Assembly (NCBI GenBank): GCA_017935365.1
Contig: JAGBHT010000026.1
Location: 1 to 51,753, forward strand
Reading direction: 5' to 3'
Source: Ruminiclostridium sp.
GTDB taxonomy: Bacteria; Bacillota; Clostridia; Oscillospirales; Ruminococcaceae
DNA length: 51,753 nucleotides
Part shown: piece after piece, positions 31,596-39,028 of the stretch
How the letters are laid out: every line of letters begins with the position of its first letter
Numbering within the stretch: the stretch's first letter is position 1
Notes under the pieces: generated by a model
The model's database searches: none
What the model saw: the letters and a program-made list of their open reading frames with translations, nothing else
What the model was told of the DNA's origin: nothing
Translations under genes and position numbers: made by a program

Positions 31596-31970
31596 ATGAC
31601 AGCTCTTGGAAACAAACAGATAATGGCTGACAATATTGCTTATTATATGTCAGTAAAAGGCGTTGATAGAAATCAGCTCTGTGATGACCTCAATTTCAAG
31701 TATTCAACGGTGAGCGAATGGCTCGCTGCAAAAAAATACCCACGTATAGATAAAATTGAAATTATGGCTGAATATTTCGGTATAACAAAATCTGATTTAA
31801 TTGAAGAAAGAAATCAGCCAACCTCCCCCACCCCCGAAATCACCGACAGTCAGCTTAAATTTGCCCTATTCGGCGATGCTGAGATAGATGATGATGTACT
31901 TGACGATGTAAAAAGGCTTGCCAAGCTCCATGCGGAGATGAGGAAGCAGGAGAAGAACGAGAAGAAATAA
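31596..31970 (+). CDS. HTH regulator of the lysogenic side (CI-like, no peptidase)
   Basis: 124 residues. The N-terminal XRE HTH is MADNIAYYMSVKGVDRNQLC with KYSTVSEWLAAKKYPRIDKI. The C-terminal half is acidic with a lysine-rich end (AEMRKQEKNEKK) and has no S24 peptidase motifs, so RecA-dependent self-cleavage is not expected. It is transcribed toward the nuclease and integrase. Probably the maintenance repressor or a co-regulator (inference). Confidence 0.8.
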   Translation: MTALGNKQIMADNIAYYMSVKGVDRNQLCDDLNFKYSTVSEWLAAKKYPRIDKIEIMAEYFGITKSDLIEERNQPTSPTPEITDSQLKFALFGDAEIDDDVLDDVKRLAKLHAEMRKQEKNEKK

Positions 31971-31971
31971 A

Positions 31972-32005
31972 AATGCTCCCACCGATACTGCGAATATCGG
32001 CAGGA
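31972..32005. terminator. Hairpin after the regulator gene
   Basis: GCTCC-CA-CCGATA pairs with TATCGG-CA-GGAGC around a 7-base loop. The T-rich side (ATTTTTATTT) is on the minus strand, so it may stop antisense transcription as well as the regulator message. Confidence 0.5.
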
Positions 32006-32052
32006 GCTAACAGTAAGATTTCTCAAACTGTTTCCAAATAATATAATATCAT

Positions 32053-32127
32053 ACTTTCGACATAAAGTAAATACGTTTTATAGATTTTGTCATATAGATT
32101 TATATGTTGTCACATTATGTCGAAAAG
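32053..32127. promoter_or_regulatory. Nested inverted repeats upstream of the nuclease gene
   Basis: TTTCGACATAA at 32055-32065 and its exact complement TTATGTCGAAA at 32115-32125 enclose a smaller palindrome CATATAGATTTATATG. They lie between a weak TTTCTC-N17-TATAAT promoter and the ribosome site, and could be an operator or an RNA structure that limits nuclease expression. Confidence 0.4.
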
Positions 32128-32146
32128 ATTGAGGAGGAATTTTACT

Positions 32147-33217
32147 ATGGATTTCATCGATCAGATTAAGCAATTTGCAAAAAGAGTTGAAACTTTAAAG
32201 CCTAACCTTCAAACAGAGGAAGCAACCAAAACAGCTCTGATAATGCCTTTCTTTTCCTTGCTTGGCTATGACGTATTTAACCCTGACGAATTTGTGCCGG
32301 AGTACACTGCCGATGTAGGTATTAAAAAAGGTGAAAAAGTTGACTACGCTATAATGAATAACGGCGATCCTGTCATATTGATTGAATGTAAATGGATAGG
32401 TGAAAATCTTGAAAAGCATGACAGTCAGTTGTTCAGGTACTTTGGCACTTCCAAAGCAAAATTCGCAATTCTTACCAACGGTCAGTTTTATCGTTTTTAT
32501 ACTGATCTTGATGAAACCAACAAAATGGATGAAACTCCTTTCCTTGAAATCAATATACTTGATATAAAAGAAAATCAGGTTGCGGAATTAAAGAAATTCC
32601 ACAAATCGCAGTTTGACATTTCAAAGATATTTGATGTTGCTTCGGAGCTTAAATATTCGAATGAATTTAAAACAATACTGGCTAAACAGTTGCAACAGCC
32701 GTCGGATGATTTCGTGAAATTGTTCCTTACCGGAATATACGAAGGAAAACTAATGCAATCGGTAATCGAAAAGTTCCGTCCTATACTTAAAAAGGCACTT
32801 AACGATTATATCAATGAATTGATGAGTGATAAAATCAAAAGTGCTCTGGATGTAAATATAGCTGATAAACAACCTGAAAATGTACAGGAAGAAACAACCG
32901 AAGAACCGAAAGAGAAAATATCGAGAATAGTTACAACTAATGAAGAACTGGAAGCGTATTTTGTTATTAAAAATCTTCTGAAAGAATACTGTGCAATGGA
33001 AGACATAGTGTATAAAGATACTGAAAGCTATTTCGGCATACTTTATCAAGGAAAAACCACAAAATGGATCTGTAGATTTATACTTACAGATAACAAGAAA
33101 ACCATCATTATTCCGGATGAAAACAAAAAGGAAATCAAACACTCATTACAAAATGTATACGAAGCAGAAAAATACATAGATGAATTGAAAGCAGCGCTTA
33201 ACAGATATATCAAATAA
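32147..33217 (+). CDS. Orphan HsdR-N-like restriction nuclease
   Basis: ATG 32147 follows GAGGAGGAATTTTACT; 356 residues. Residues 1-150 are the COG4748/HsdR N-terminal type nuclease: LIMPFFSLLGYDVFNP, EKVDYAIMNNGDPVILIECK and FAILTNGQFYRFYTDLD. The D...E-C-K series is the PD-(D/E)XK active site. The remaining 200 residues are helical and then beta-rich without helicase motifs or methylase partner. Position between regulator and integrase is a usual place for lysogenic defence cargo, so exclusion of other phages is the likely role (inference). Confidence 0.82.
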   Translation: MDFIDQIKQFAKRVETLKPNLQTEEATKTALIMPFFSLLGYDVFNPDEFVPEYTADVGIKKGEKVDYAIMNNGDPVILIECKWIGENLEKHDSQLFRYFGTSKAKFAILTNGQFYRFYTDLDETNKMDETPFLEINILDIKENQVAELKKFHKSQFDISKIFDVASELKYSNEFKTILAKQLQQPSDDFVKLFLTGIYEGKLMQSVIEKFRPILKKALNDYINELMSDKIKSALDVNIADKQPENVQEETTEEPKEKISRIVTTNEELEAYFVIKNLLKEYCAMEDIVYKDTESYFGILYQGKTTKWICRFILTDNKKTIIIPDENKKEIKHSLQNVYEAEKYIDELKAALNRYIK

Positions 33218-33221
33218 ACCC

Positions 33222-33245
33222 TTCCCCGCCGTAACAAGCGGGGAA
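33222..33245. terminator. GC hairpin between nuclease and integrase
   Basis: TTCCCCGC/GCGGGGAA with an 8-base loop, four bases after the nuclease stop. No clear T-run on the plus strand; a weak terminator or a structure next to the integrase ribosome site. Confidence 0.5.
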
Positions 33246-33263
33246 AAGTTATAGGAGGTCGAA

Positions 33264-34442
33264 ATGGCAAGAATAAAAAACAAAGCCCGTGATGACGGGC
33301 GCTTGCAGTCTAAGGTGTACATTGGCACCAAGAACGGCAAGAAACAGTATAAGTATGTGTACGCTACAAACGCAAAAGAGCTTGAGCAAAAAGTACAGGA
33401 ACTGAAAACAAAGCTGAACAAAGGTCTTGACCTCACGGCCGACCGTGATACTTTCGGCTACTGGGGCGAAAAATGGCTGAAGCTGAAAAAGATAGAAGTA
33501 TCGGCAGGAAGATATGTCACTTACTGTGCTCGGTACAAAAACCTTGAACCGCTGTACTCAATGAATATCTCGAAAATCAAAGCTACAGACATCCAGGACA
33601 TTATAATCGACTGCGCCACAGAGCCGTCAGAGCGTACCGGGAAACCGTACGCAAAGAAAACGCTTATCGAGATACGCAACACGGCAAGTCAGATCATAAA
33701 GCTTGCGATACAAAATCGTGTACTTGACTATGACTGCGCCGAAGCGGTCAAGATACCAAAGTCGGCGGAATCGTCTACCCGCCGAGCTCTGACGGAAGAA
33801 GAACAGTCCTGGATAACCGATACTCCGCACAGAGCTCAGACGGCTGCAATGATCATGATGTATGCGGGCTTACGCAGAGGCGAGCTTCTCGCTCTGACCT
33901 GGCGGGACATTGACCTTGAAAACGGTACAATATCAGTTACAAAGTCTGTGGAACTTATAAAAGGCTTGCCACACATAAAGCCGGGCGGTAAAACCGATGC
34001 GGCTACAAGGACCGTGTATATTCCTCGCAAGCTGATCAGCTACCTGCAGAGCACGCCGCATGATCCTCTCGGCCTGGTATGCCCGACAGTAAAAGGCACA
34101 CCGATGACTGATACAGCGTGGCGCAGACTATGGGAAAGCTATCTGACAGATCTCAATATCAAGTACGGCGACTGGGCGAACTGTATGCAAACAGGTGGAA
34201 AGCGCCCGGCAAAACACTCGCCAATAGAAAAGCCATTTCTGATCCCTCGTATCACTCCGCACTGGCTCAGGCACACCTTTATCACTATGTTATATATGGC
34301 AGGCGTGGACGTACTCACGGCAAAAGAGCAAGCCGGGCATGCTGATATATCGACTACCATGTCTATATATACGCATCTAGACGAGAAGTACAAGCGTAAG
34401 AGTATATCAAAGCTGGACGAGTACCTTGAGAGTATAAGTTAA
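33264..34442 (+). CDS. int: Tyrosine site-specific integrase
   Basis: 392 residues, ATG 33264 after ATAGGAGGTCGAA. Arm-binding AP2-like N-terminus (KVYIGTKNGKKQYKYVYATN), SAM-like core-binding domain near 60-160, and catalytic domain with Arg in YAGLRRGELLALTW, HWLRHTF box, GHADISTTM and the Tyr in IYTHLDEKYK. It integrates the prophage at the tRNA-Pro 3' end just downstream. Same strand as the CI-side genes. Confidence 0.97.
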   Translation: MARIKNKARDDGRLQSKVYIGTKNGKKQYKYVYATNAKELEQKVQELKTKLNKGLDLTADRDTFGYWGEKWLKLKKIEVSAGRYVTYCARYKNLEPLYSMNISKIKATDIQDIIIDCATEPSERTGKPYAKKTLIEIRNTASQIIKLAIQNRVLDYDCAEAVKIPKSAESSTRRALTEEEQSWITDTPHRAQTAAMIMMYAGLRRGELLALTWRDIDLENGTISVTKSVELIKGLPHIKPGGKTDAATRTVYIPRKLISYLQSTPHDPLGLVCPTVKGTPMTDTAWRRLWESYLTDLNIKYGDWANCMQTGGKRPAKHSPIEKPFLIPRITPHWLRHTFITMLYMAGVDVLTAKEQAGHADISTTMSIYTHLDEKYKRKSISKLDEYLESIS

Positions 34443-34448
34443 TAAGTA

Positions 34449-34472
34449 GGGGTGTCAAATGGGGGTGTCAAA
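34449..34472. repeat. Candidate integrase arm-type sites
   Basis: Two direct copies of GGGGTGTCAAA at 34449-34459 and 34462-34472, 13 bp apart, between the integrase stop and the attachment core. Confidence 0.5.
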
Positions 34473-34517
34473 AAAATTTATTCCGCATAACAAAGCCGTT
34501 TATAAGCATTTTGTTTG

Positions 34518-34566
34518 TGCGTTCGGGACGCAGAGGTCGCAAGTTCAAATCTTGTCACCTCGACCA
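34518..34566 (+). other. Right attachment site: 3' half of tRNA-Pro(CGG)
   Basis: The sequence reads as an anticodon arm with loop TTCGGGA (anticodon CGG), variable loop, T-arm GCAAGTTCAAATCTTGT and acceptor strand ending CACCTCGACCA. There is no 5' half next to it. This is the duplicated tRNA 3' end expected at a prophage boundary; the rebuilt full tRNA-Pro should lie beyond the left edge. Confidence 0.85.
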
Positions 34567-34574
34567 TAGTCTTT

Positions 34575-34606
34575 ATAAACCGCATTGTTATGCGGTTTAT
34601 TTTTTA
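34575..34606 (+). terminator. tRNA-type terminator behind the att site
   Basis: Perfect 11-bp stem ATAAACCGCAT/ATGCGGTTTAT with a TGTT loop and then TTTTT. It is the original terminator of the tRNA-Pro gene. Confidence 0.85.
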
Positions 34607-34689
34607 CTCTACACGATTTTTACACGTTTTATAACAAAAAATCCCCCGACAGAGCCTTGTAACTCTGATATGTACATCCAACCTGTCCA

Positions 34690-35006
34690 CTGATCACCTA
34701 TACCGATACGAGCTTCCTTGCCGTTGCGTGTGTACCCATTTCTCTTGCGACCGTGCCGTACCCCTCTGCGTGACTGTACGGCGCATTCGCCATAGTTTTC
34801 CGTCCCTCAGCGTGTGAATACTACGCTCCTGCAACATTATTTTCATAGTCGTTAAATATCTCGCAGTTTTTGTCTGCGTTGGTGTACTCGCCGACGCCGC
34901 TGGCATCAGAAGCCGTTTTACCCACACCATCAAGACGTTTTTCCGTCTTACTTTTTACTTGCACAGGTATCTTATTTATTGTGCTTGCATCCGCCGCTGA
35001 AATCAC
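34690..35006 (-). pseudogene. Remnant of a second tail hub/fibre gene
   Basis: Read on the minus strand this gives GVGEYTNADKNCEIFNDYEN, then a stop, then two SHAEG repeats, and a second stop. It matches the window's first gene (GVGEYTNTDKNCEIFNDYEN) and at DNA level about 85 percent over 60 bases by eye. Only the junction and two of nine repeats remain, so it is a decayed fragment of a related prophage outside the present att site. Confidence 0.85.
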
Positions 35007-35560
35007 TGCCTCAGATGCGCTTCACTGCAACTCAAAAAGCCGACCGTGTGTTTCCCGGCAGTATAGCAGCCGTGTACATCGGTCAGCTTATCAAGTATTT
35101 CGTTTGCCGCACTCTCGGCTGTAGTCGGATTATCCAACCAGTGTATCAGCACGCTGATGTGCTTTTCGTGTGTTTTCGTGCATGGCTTACCGCCTATACT
35201 GATTTTCTTCGGATAGGTGTTTCTTGACGCATACACGCCGATACACTTATCCTGATTTGCGTCTATACAGCCTGCGTATACATTCTCTATGCCGAGAACA
35301 TCAGCAAGCATATCGCCTGCGTCTATGTAATCGTCATAGATCTCCTGCGCCTTTCTGATGTCAATATTCGCCTGGAAGCGATTTAATGCGCCCCACAGAT
35401 ACAGCGTTACTGTTTCGAGCTTGTCAAAATCCGCCATACCCGCAACAAGCGACTTGCCTGTTTTCTTCTCGATCTCGATCGACGATGCAGCCGAGATTTT
35501 AAGCTTGTACTCGGTATCACCGATCTTCAGTGTTTCATAGGGTAATCTGTTTTCTTCCAT
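35003..35560 (-). pseudogene. Fused tail chaperone / head-tail protein remnant
   Basis: ATG 35560 follows GGAGGATATTAAA. Residues 1-95 (YETLKIGDTEYKLKISA, LYLWGALNRFQANIDI) look like a phage tail assembly chaperone. From about 95 the sequence changes to GCIDANQDKCIGVYASR with KISIGGKPCTKT and ISVLIHWLDNPTTAESAA, the layout of the minor capsid/tail-terminator type. The last about 20 residues fit neither. A deletion that joined two genes explains this. It borders the tail remnant, so both come from the same lost prophage. Confidence 0.65.
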
Positions 35561-35589
35561 TTTAATATCCTCCGTTTGATTTTTCGCAT

Positions 35590-35623
35590 AATAAAAGCAC
35601 ACCCTCTCAGATGTGCTTTTACT
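35590..35623. terminator. Bidirectional terminator
   Basis: Stem AAAAGCACA/TGTGCTTTT with A-rich and T-rich flanks on both sides, between the chaperone remnant and the FxLYD gene. Confidence 0.8.
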
Positions 35624-35629
35624 ATTGTT

Positions 35630-36217
35630 TTATTGTTTATAATTGATGTGTGAAACATCTTCTATTTTGTATTTTGTTATACCCGGTATCAAGTCATTAA
35701 CGGTGAAAAACCATTTATCACCCGGAGCAAAATCGAGCGTATTTGCCATTCCGGTAGATAAACGAGTGCCGTTATCATCATAAAAGCCAACAGTTAAATC
35801 AAAATAATCCAAACTCTTTCCCGAGTTGTTAATGCAATATCCTGAAACCGTTGTTTGTTCCATACCGCCAATGGTTTTTGTAACACACTGAACATCCTCA
35901 AACAGTATGTCTTTTTTCTCTTCTTCAGGTTCAGCAGTAGTATCAGCTTTAGTTGAAGAACCGGAAGGCTTTGATGAATCGCTTTTGGTCGAGCTTGCCG
36001 GTACAGATATAGAACCGCTTTTGGTTGTCGTAGGTTTGTTTGAAGTGGTACTTTCCCCTTTCCCGTAATTAACTGCCGCATTTACAATAAATAAAGCAAC
36101 AATTACAAACACAAACGCTCCTATTAACCCGCCACAGCTTATACCCTGTCATGTACCGCAATAAGCGCAGACTTTTGCACCGTTTGGTATATTCATTTTA
36201 CATTTGCGACATTTCAT
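35630..36217 (-). pseudogene. Zinc-ribbon/TM/FxLYD protein with in-frame stop
   Basis: ATG 36217 follows GGAAGGAATATA. Codons 1-22 encode MKCRKCKMNIPNGAKVCAYC-G-T, a zinc ribbon. Codon 23 is TGA (36149-36151). The same frame goes on through a transmembrane segment (LIGAFVFVIVALFIV), a Ser/Thr/Lys-rich linker and an FxLYD domain (YFDLTVGFYDDNG, WFFTVNDLIPGITKYKIEDV). One nonsense change separates the ribbon from the rest. The large part may still be made from an internal start. Confidence 0.75.
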
Positions 36218-36279
36218 TATATTCCTTCCGTGATACTATATTTGCATTTATAATACCACGAAGGGTTATAAATGTCAAG

Positions 36280-36426
36280 TTATGCCGCAGTTACGTCCTC
36301 AAGCTCTGTAAGAGGTGTGCTTCTGAGCGTGAATTTAAGTGCTGCATTGACCTCTGCCGCAGAACGCTTTACCGATACCTTTGAACTCCACAGATAGCAT
36401 GTACCATCGCTGATTTCAAACCCCAT
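36280..36426 (-). CDS. Small protein of unknown function (48 aa)
   Basis: ATG 36426 follows AAAGGAGAAGAAT. MGFEISDGTCYLWSSKVSVK is followed by RSAAEVNAALKFTLRSTP. The good ribosome site supports it; it may be a short prophage leftover or an independent small gene. No family recognised. Confidence 0.45.
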   Translation of the reverse strand: MGFEISDGTCYLWSSKVSVKRSAAEVNAALKFTLRSTPLTELEDVTAA

Positions 36427-36452
36427 ATTCTTCTCCTTTACAATAATAATAT

Positions 36453-37076
36453 TTATTTCAGATTCAAAGATTCTCTGATAACTCCGCTACGTTTAATCTT
36501 TTTTACAAGATTATCAAAATCCCGTGCGATGTCCATACCGTCACTAACCCTGTCTGCAAGCCCTGAGTTAAGGCTTTCGATATTTTTATTCATAAGGGCG
36601 TGTATTACCTCGTTGCGATATGAACACCATTCGTTCATACGGGTAAACACTTCTCTTACTTTCTTTATATCAAGTTTATCCGTGTATACTTTTCTGATTG
36701 CATAGAGATATTTGCTCTTATCAGCGTTATTATATCCGTTCTCTGCCCATGTAAGTGTAGCTTCGATTATTTTCCTTTTACCCGATATCTGATTGATAGA
36801 CGGAAATCTGAATTTATTATCTTCACATTCGTCAAACATAAATTTCAGTTCGTTTTTGCTTCTTTTATTGTCAAATCTTGTTGACTGTCTGGTATTAAGA
36901 CATCCGAGATAGAAAAGCCACGCCCTGAGCCTGTCCTCCATAATAGCATAAACAATAAGCATAGCCTCAAAATAAAAGCCGTTTTTAACCGCTTTATCAT
37001 AACGTTCAAATTGCGTTTTGTATGTTGCTTCCTTATCAACCCCGTCCGTAACAGGCCGGATTTTTCGTTCCGGCAC
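36453..37076 (-). CDS. Candidate HEPN-domain protein
   Basis: 207 residues from GTG 37076 (GGAGGGATTGAT upstream). It is all-helical: YFEAMLIVYAIMEDRLRAWL, LTWAENGYNNADKSKYLYAI, FTRMNEWCSYRNEVIHALMN. The RNEVIH segment fits the R-x4-6-H motif of HEPN RNases, and MEDRLRAWL matches the usual second helix. HEPN proteins are common in toxin-antitoxin and abortive infection systems. Activity and partner are inferred; the two small genes upstream overlap or abut it. Confidence 0.6.
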   Translation of the reverse strand: MPERKIRPVTDGVDKEATYKTQFERYDKAVKNGFYFEAMLIVYAIMEDRLRAWLFYLGCLNTRQSTRFDNKRSKNELKFMFDECEDNKFRFPSINQISGKRKIIEATLTWAENGYNNADKSKYLYAIRKVYTDKLDIKKVREVFTRMNEWCSYRNEVIHALMNKNIESLNSGLADRVSDGMDIARDFDNLVKKIKRSGVIRESLNLK

Positions 37077-37077
37077 A

Positions 37078-37293
37078 TCAATCCCTCCTTAAATATTCGT
37101 TTATATCAAACCCTTCCCTGACAGCCGTTCTCACAAGCTCCTCATCGGACATCCTTAGTACTCGTTCGGCTTTATCGAACATAGCAGGGGAAATTGCAAA
37201 AGCACCTGTTCCGTAATAGTCAAACAGATCGTTTTCGAGCCTGTCCGTATCAATTTCTGAAATATCAGAATAGTATTCACTGTACATAATCAC
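37078..37293 (-). CDS. Small acidic protein, HEPN operon (71 aa)
   Basis: MIMYSEYYSDISEIDTDRLE, then FDKAERVLRMSDEELVRTAV and a basic RRD end. Acidic and helical, it ends two bases before the HEPN gene and overlaps the 60-residue gene by four. Could be an antitoxin or regulator; this is inference from size and coupling. Confidence 0.6.
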   Translation of the reverse strand: MIMYSEYYSDISEIDTDRLENDLFDYYGTGAFAISPAMFDKAERVLRMSDEELVRTAVREGFDINEYLRRD

Positions 37294-37472
37294 ACCTTGC
37301 TCCTTTTTCCGTCGTCAATCACTTCTATAATATCACCTTGTCCTCTCAGCCATATATCAACGCCGTCACCGTAAATTTCCGCTTTTATAAGCCAACCGTT
37401 TTCGTCACGCTTTATTATCTCGACAGTTGGAAATCCGTCAAGTACGGTTTCAATACCGATAACATGAAACAA
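37290..37472 (-). CDS. Small beta-rich protein, HEPN operon (60 aa)
   Basis: FHVIGIETVLDGFPTVEIIK, GWLIKAEIYGDGVDIWLRG and DIIEVIDDGKRSKV form a beta-barrel-like pattern. The only start is TTG 37472 without a clear ribosome site; the frame is open about 36 bases further up to a TGA, so the 5' end may be truncated. First gene of the overlapping three-gene operon. Confidence 0.5.
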   Translation of the reverse strand: MFHVIGIETVLDGFPTVEIIKRDENGWLIKAEIYGDGVDIWLRGQGDIIEVIDDGKRSKV

Positions 37473-37664
37473 AAAATACAGAAATTCTACTGCTCTGATT
37501 CTCTGTCAAGCGCAAATGAACAGGGTCTGTCCATTCATAAATGTTATAATACCATCGAAGTTAATGAGTTGTATATCTTCAATAAAATCAACTGTTAATT
37601 ATAGCATTTTCCGTCGTTTTTGCAAATTTAATATAGTATTCCCTCGAATCAATCGATAAATTTG

Positions 37665-37693
37665 TTGAAATTTGCTGAATTATATGCTATTAT
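37665..37693 (+). promoter_or_regulatory. Promoter of the 37763 gene cluster
   Basis: TTGAAA, 17-bp spacer, TATTAT, with a leader of about 65 bases. The gap 37473-37762 is otherwise A/T-rich and shows no gene. Confidence 0.55.
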
Positions 37694-37762
37694 CTAATTA
37701 TAACAGTAGTATTAAATTGAAATTCGTTATATTAAGGTTATATTAAGTATGAGGTGAAATTT

Positions 37763-39025
37763 ATGGCTATTATCCCAAAAGGTAAAGAACCTGCAAATGT
37801 CAAGAAAAGGCTGGATATTCTCTTTCCGAAGTTGAATCAGGCTTATCCGGATAAGAAAATATCGGGATTATACAAAGATCATAAAAAATGGGGCGAAACT
37901 GTTACAGAATTGTATCGGGCTTTAGGATACCCTGACGGCACTTCTTTTCTTGAAGCATACGGCTATACAGTAGTAATCCACAAAGGCGGAAGACACACAA
38001 CAATTGATCCGGATATAGTTATACTGAATCTTATGGAAAAGTATCCTGACGGTAGCGGATTCACAAGCATCACACAGTTGATTGAAGCGGATGAGGAATT
38101 TGCGGCGGTACATAAAACACTTGCCAACAACTCAATGCAGTATTTCGGGATGCCGTTGGGAAAATATCTGACGGAGCAGGGTATACTGAGTCCGAAAAAG
38201 CCTATGAAAAAAATGAAGCAGGATATCTCACTTTACAAAATTTGTATTGCAGGCACAAATGCAGAAGTCTACTATTCCTCCGTTCGTAAAAATAGTCTGA
38301 AAGAAAACGATTATGTATTTGTGCCGTTTGGTATGCGCAATAAAAATCTGATCGGTAAAGTCAAAGAAATAATTACTTGCAGTGAAGACGAAATTCCGTG
38401 CAATATCAAGATAAAGAGACGGGTGACTGAAATCTATTTTTCGCCACATACACAGTCTGATGAATTTTTAAAAAATATAATCCGAGCCGATTCGGCAGTT
38501 AAGGCTGAAACTTTGATAAGTAAATTATCAGTAACCGACTTCATGCCGGCAGCAAAGTCTGAGGTAACGGCAGAAAATATAATCTGGGCGTGCTGCAAAG
38601 GCTTGTCGGATGAGATCGTAAGCGTGACCGAATATCTTATCAAAAAGAATAGTTATGCTTATGGGTATAATGATATTATCATATCAGAAGACGGTATAAG
38701 CGAAATTTTCGTTTATTCTGATGATGTGAATAAAGTAATAAAGAAGTTTCCCAATATCAAAGTCGCTGCTTTTTCATACGATGAAAACAGCGGTAAAATA
38801 TCTGTTTGTTATTCGGAAAGCGGATATCCGATGTTTACAGATAAATATGAAACCGGCTACTGTGATATAAAAGATAAATCTGCTTGGGTTTTACAGCATA
38901 CGCCTTATGAGGATTTAATAATAGACGGCATTACTTACAAATTCAGAAATAAATCCGACTGGGATGAACTTAACTATGTTTTCGAGAATTCCGACGGAAA
39001 GAGCAATCAGCTCAGAAAGGGATAA
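37763..39025 (+). CDS. Protein with PriA-3'BD-like internal segment, unknown function
   Basis: ATG 37763 follows GAGGTGAAATTT; 420 residues. Residues about 1-150 are helical (VKKRLDILFPKLNQAY, TVTELYRALGYPDGTSFLEA). Near 185-225 the segment ENDYVFVPFGMRNKNLIGKV resembles the DNA-binding 3'BD fold of PriA (V-P-F-x-R...G-x-V). The last 130 residues are beta-rich (ISEIFVYSDDVNKVI, DLIIDGITYKFRNK). It is first in a co-directional three-gene set. No known family as a whole; a nucleic-acid role is a guess. Confidence 0.65.
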   Translation: MAIIPKGKEPANVKKRLDILFPKLNQAYPDKKISGLYKDHKKWGETVTELYRALGYPDGTSFLEAYGYTVVIHKGGRHTTIDPDIVILNLMEKYPDGSGFTSITQLIEADEEFAAVHKTLANNSMQYFGMPLGKYLTEQGILSPKKPMKKMKQDISLYKICIAGTNAEVYYSSVRKNSLKENDYVFVPFGMRNKNLIGKVKEIITCSEDEIPCNIKIKRRVTEIYFSPHTQSDEFLKNIIRADSAVKAETLISKLSVTDFMPAAKSEVTAENIIWACCKGLSDEIVSVTEYLIKKNSYAYGYNDIIISEDGISEIFVYSDDVNKVIKKFPNIKVAAFSYDENSGKISVCYSESGYPMFTDKYETGYCDIKDKSAWVLQHTPYEDLIIDGITYKFRNKSDWDELNYVFENSDGKSNQLRKG

Positions 39026-39028
39026 ATT

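Noticed and set aside
34518..34566. A complete tRNA gene at the att site
   Set aside because: Only anticodon arm, T-arm and 3' acceptor strand exist; no D-arm or 5' acceptor strand is found upstream.
36149..36151. TGA read as selenocysteine
   Set aside because: The residue follows the zinc ribbon, not a redox motif, and no stem-loop typical of a SECIS element was noticed behind it.
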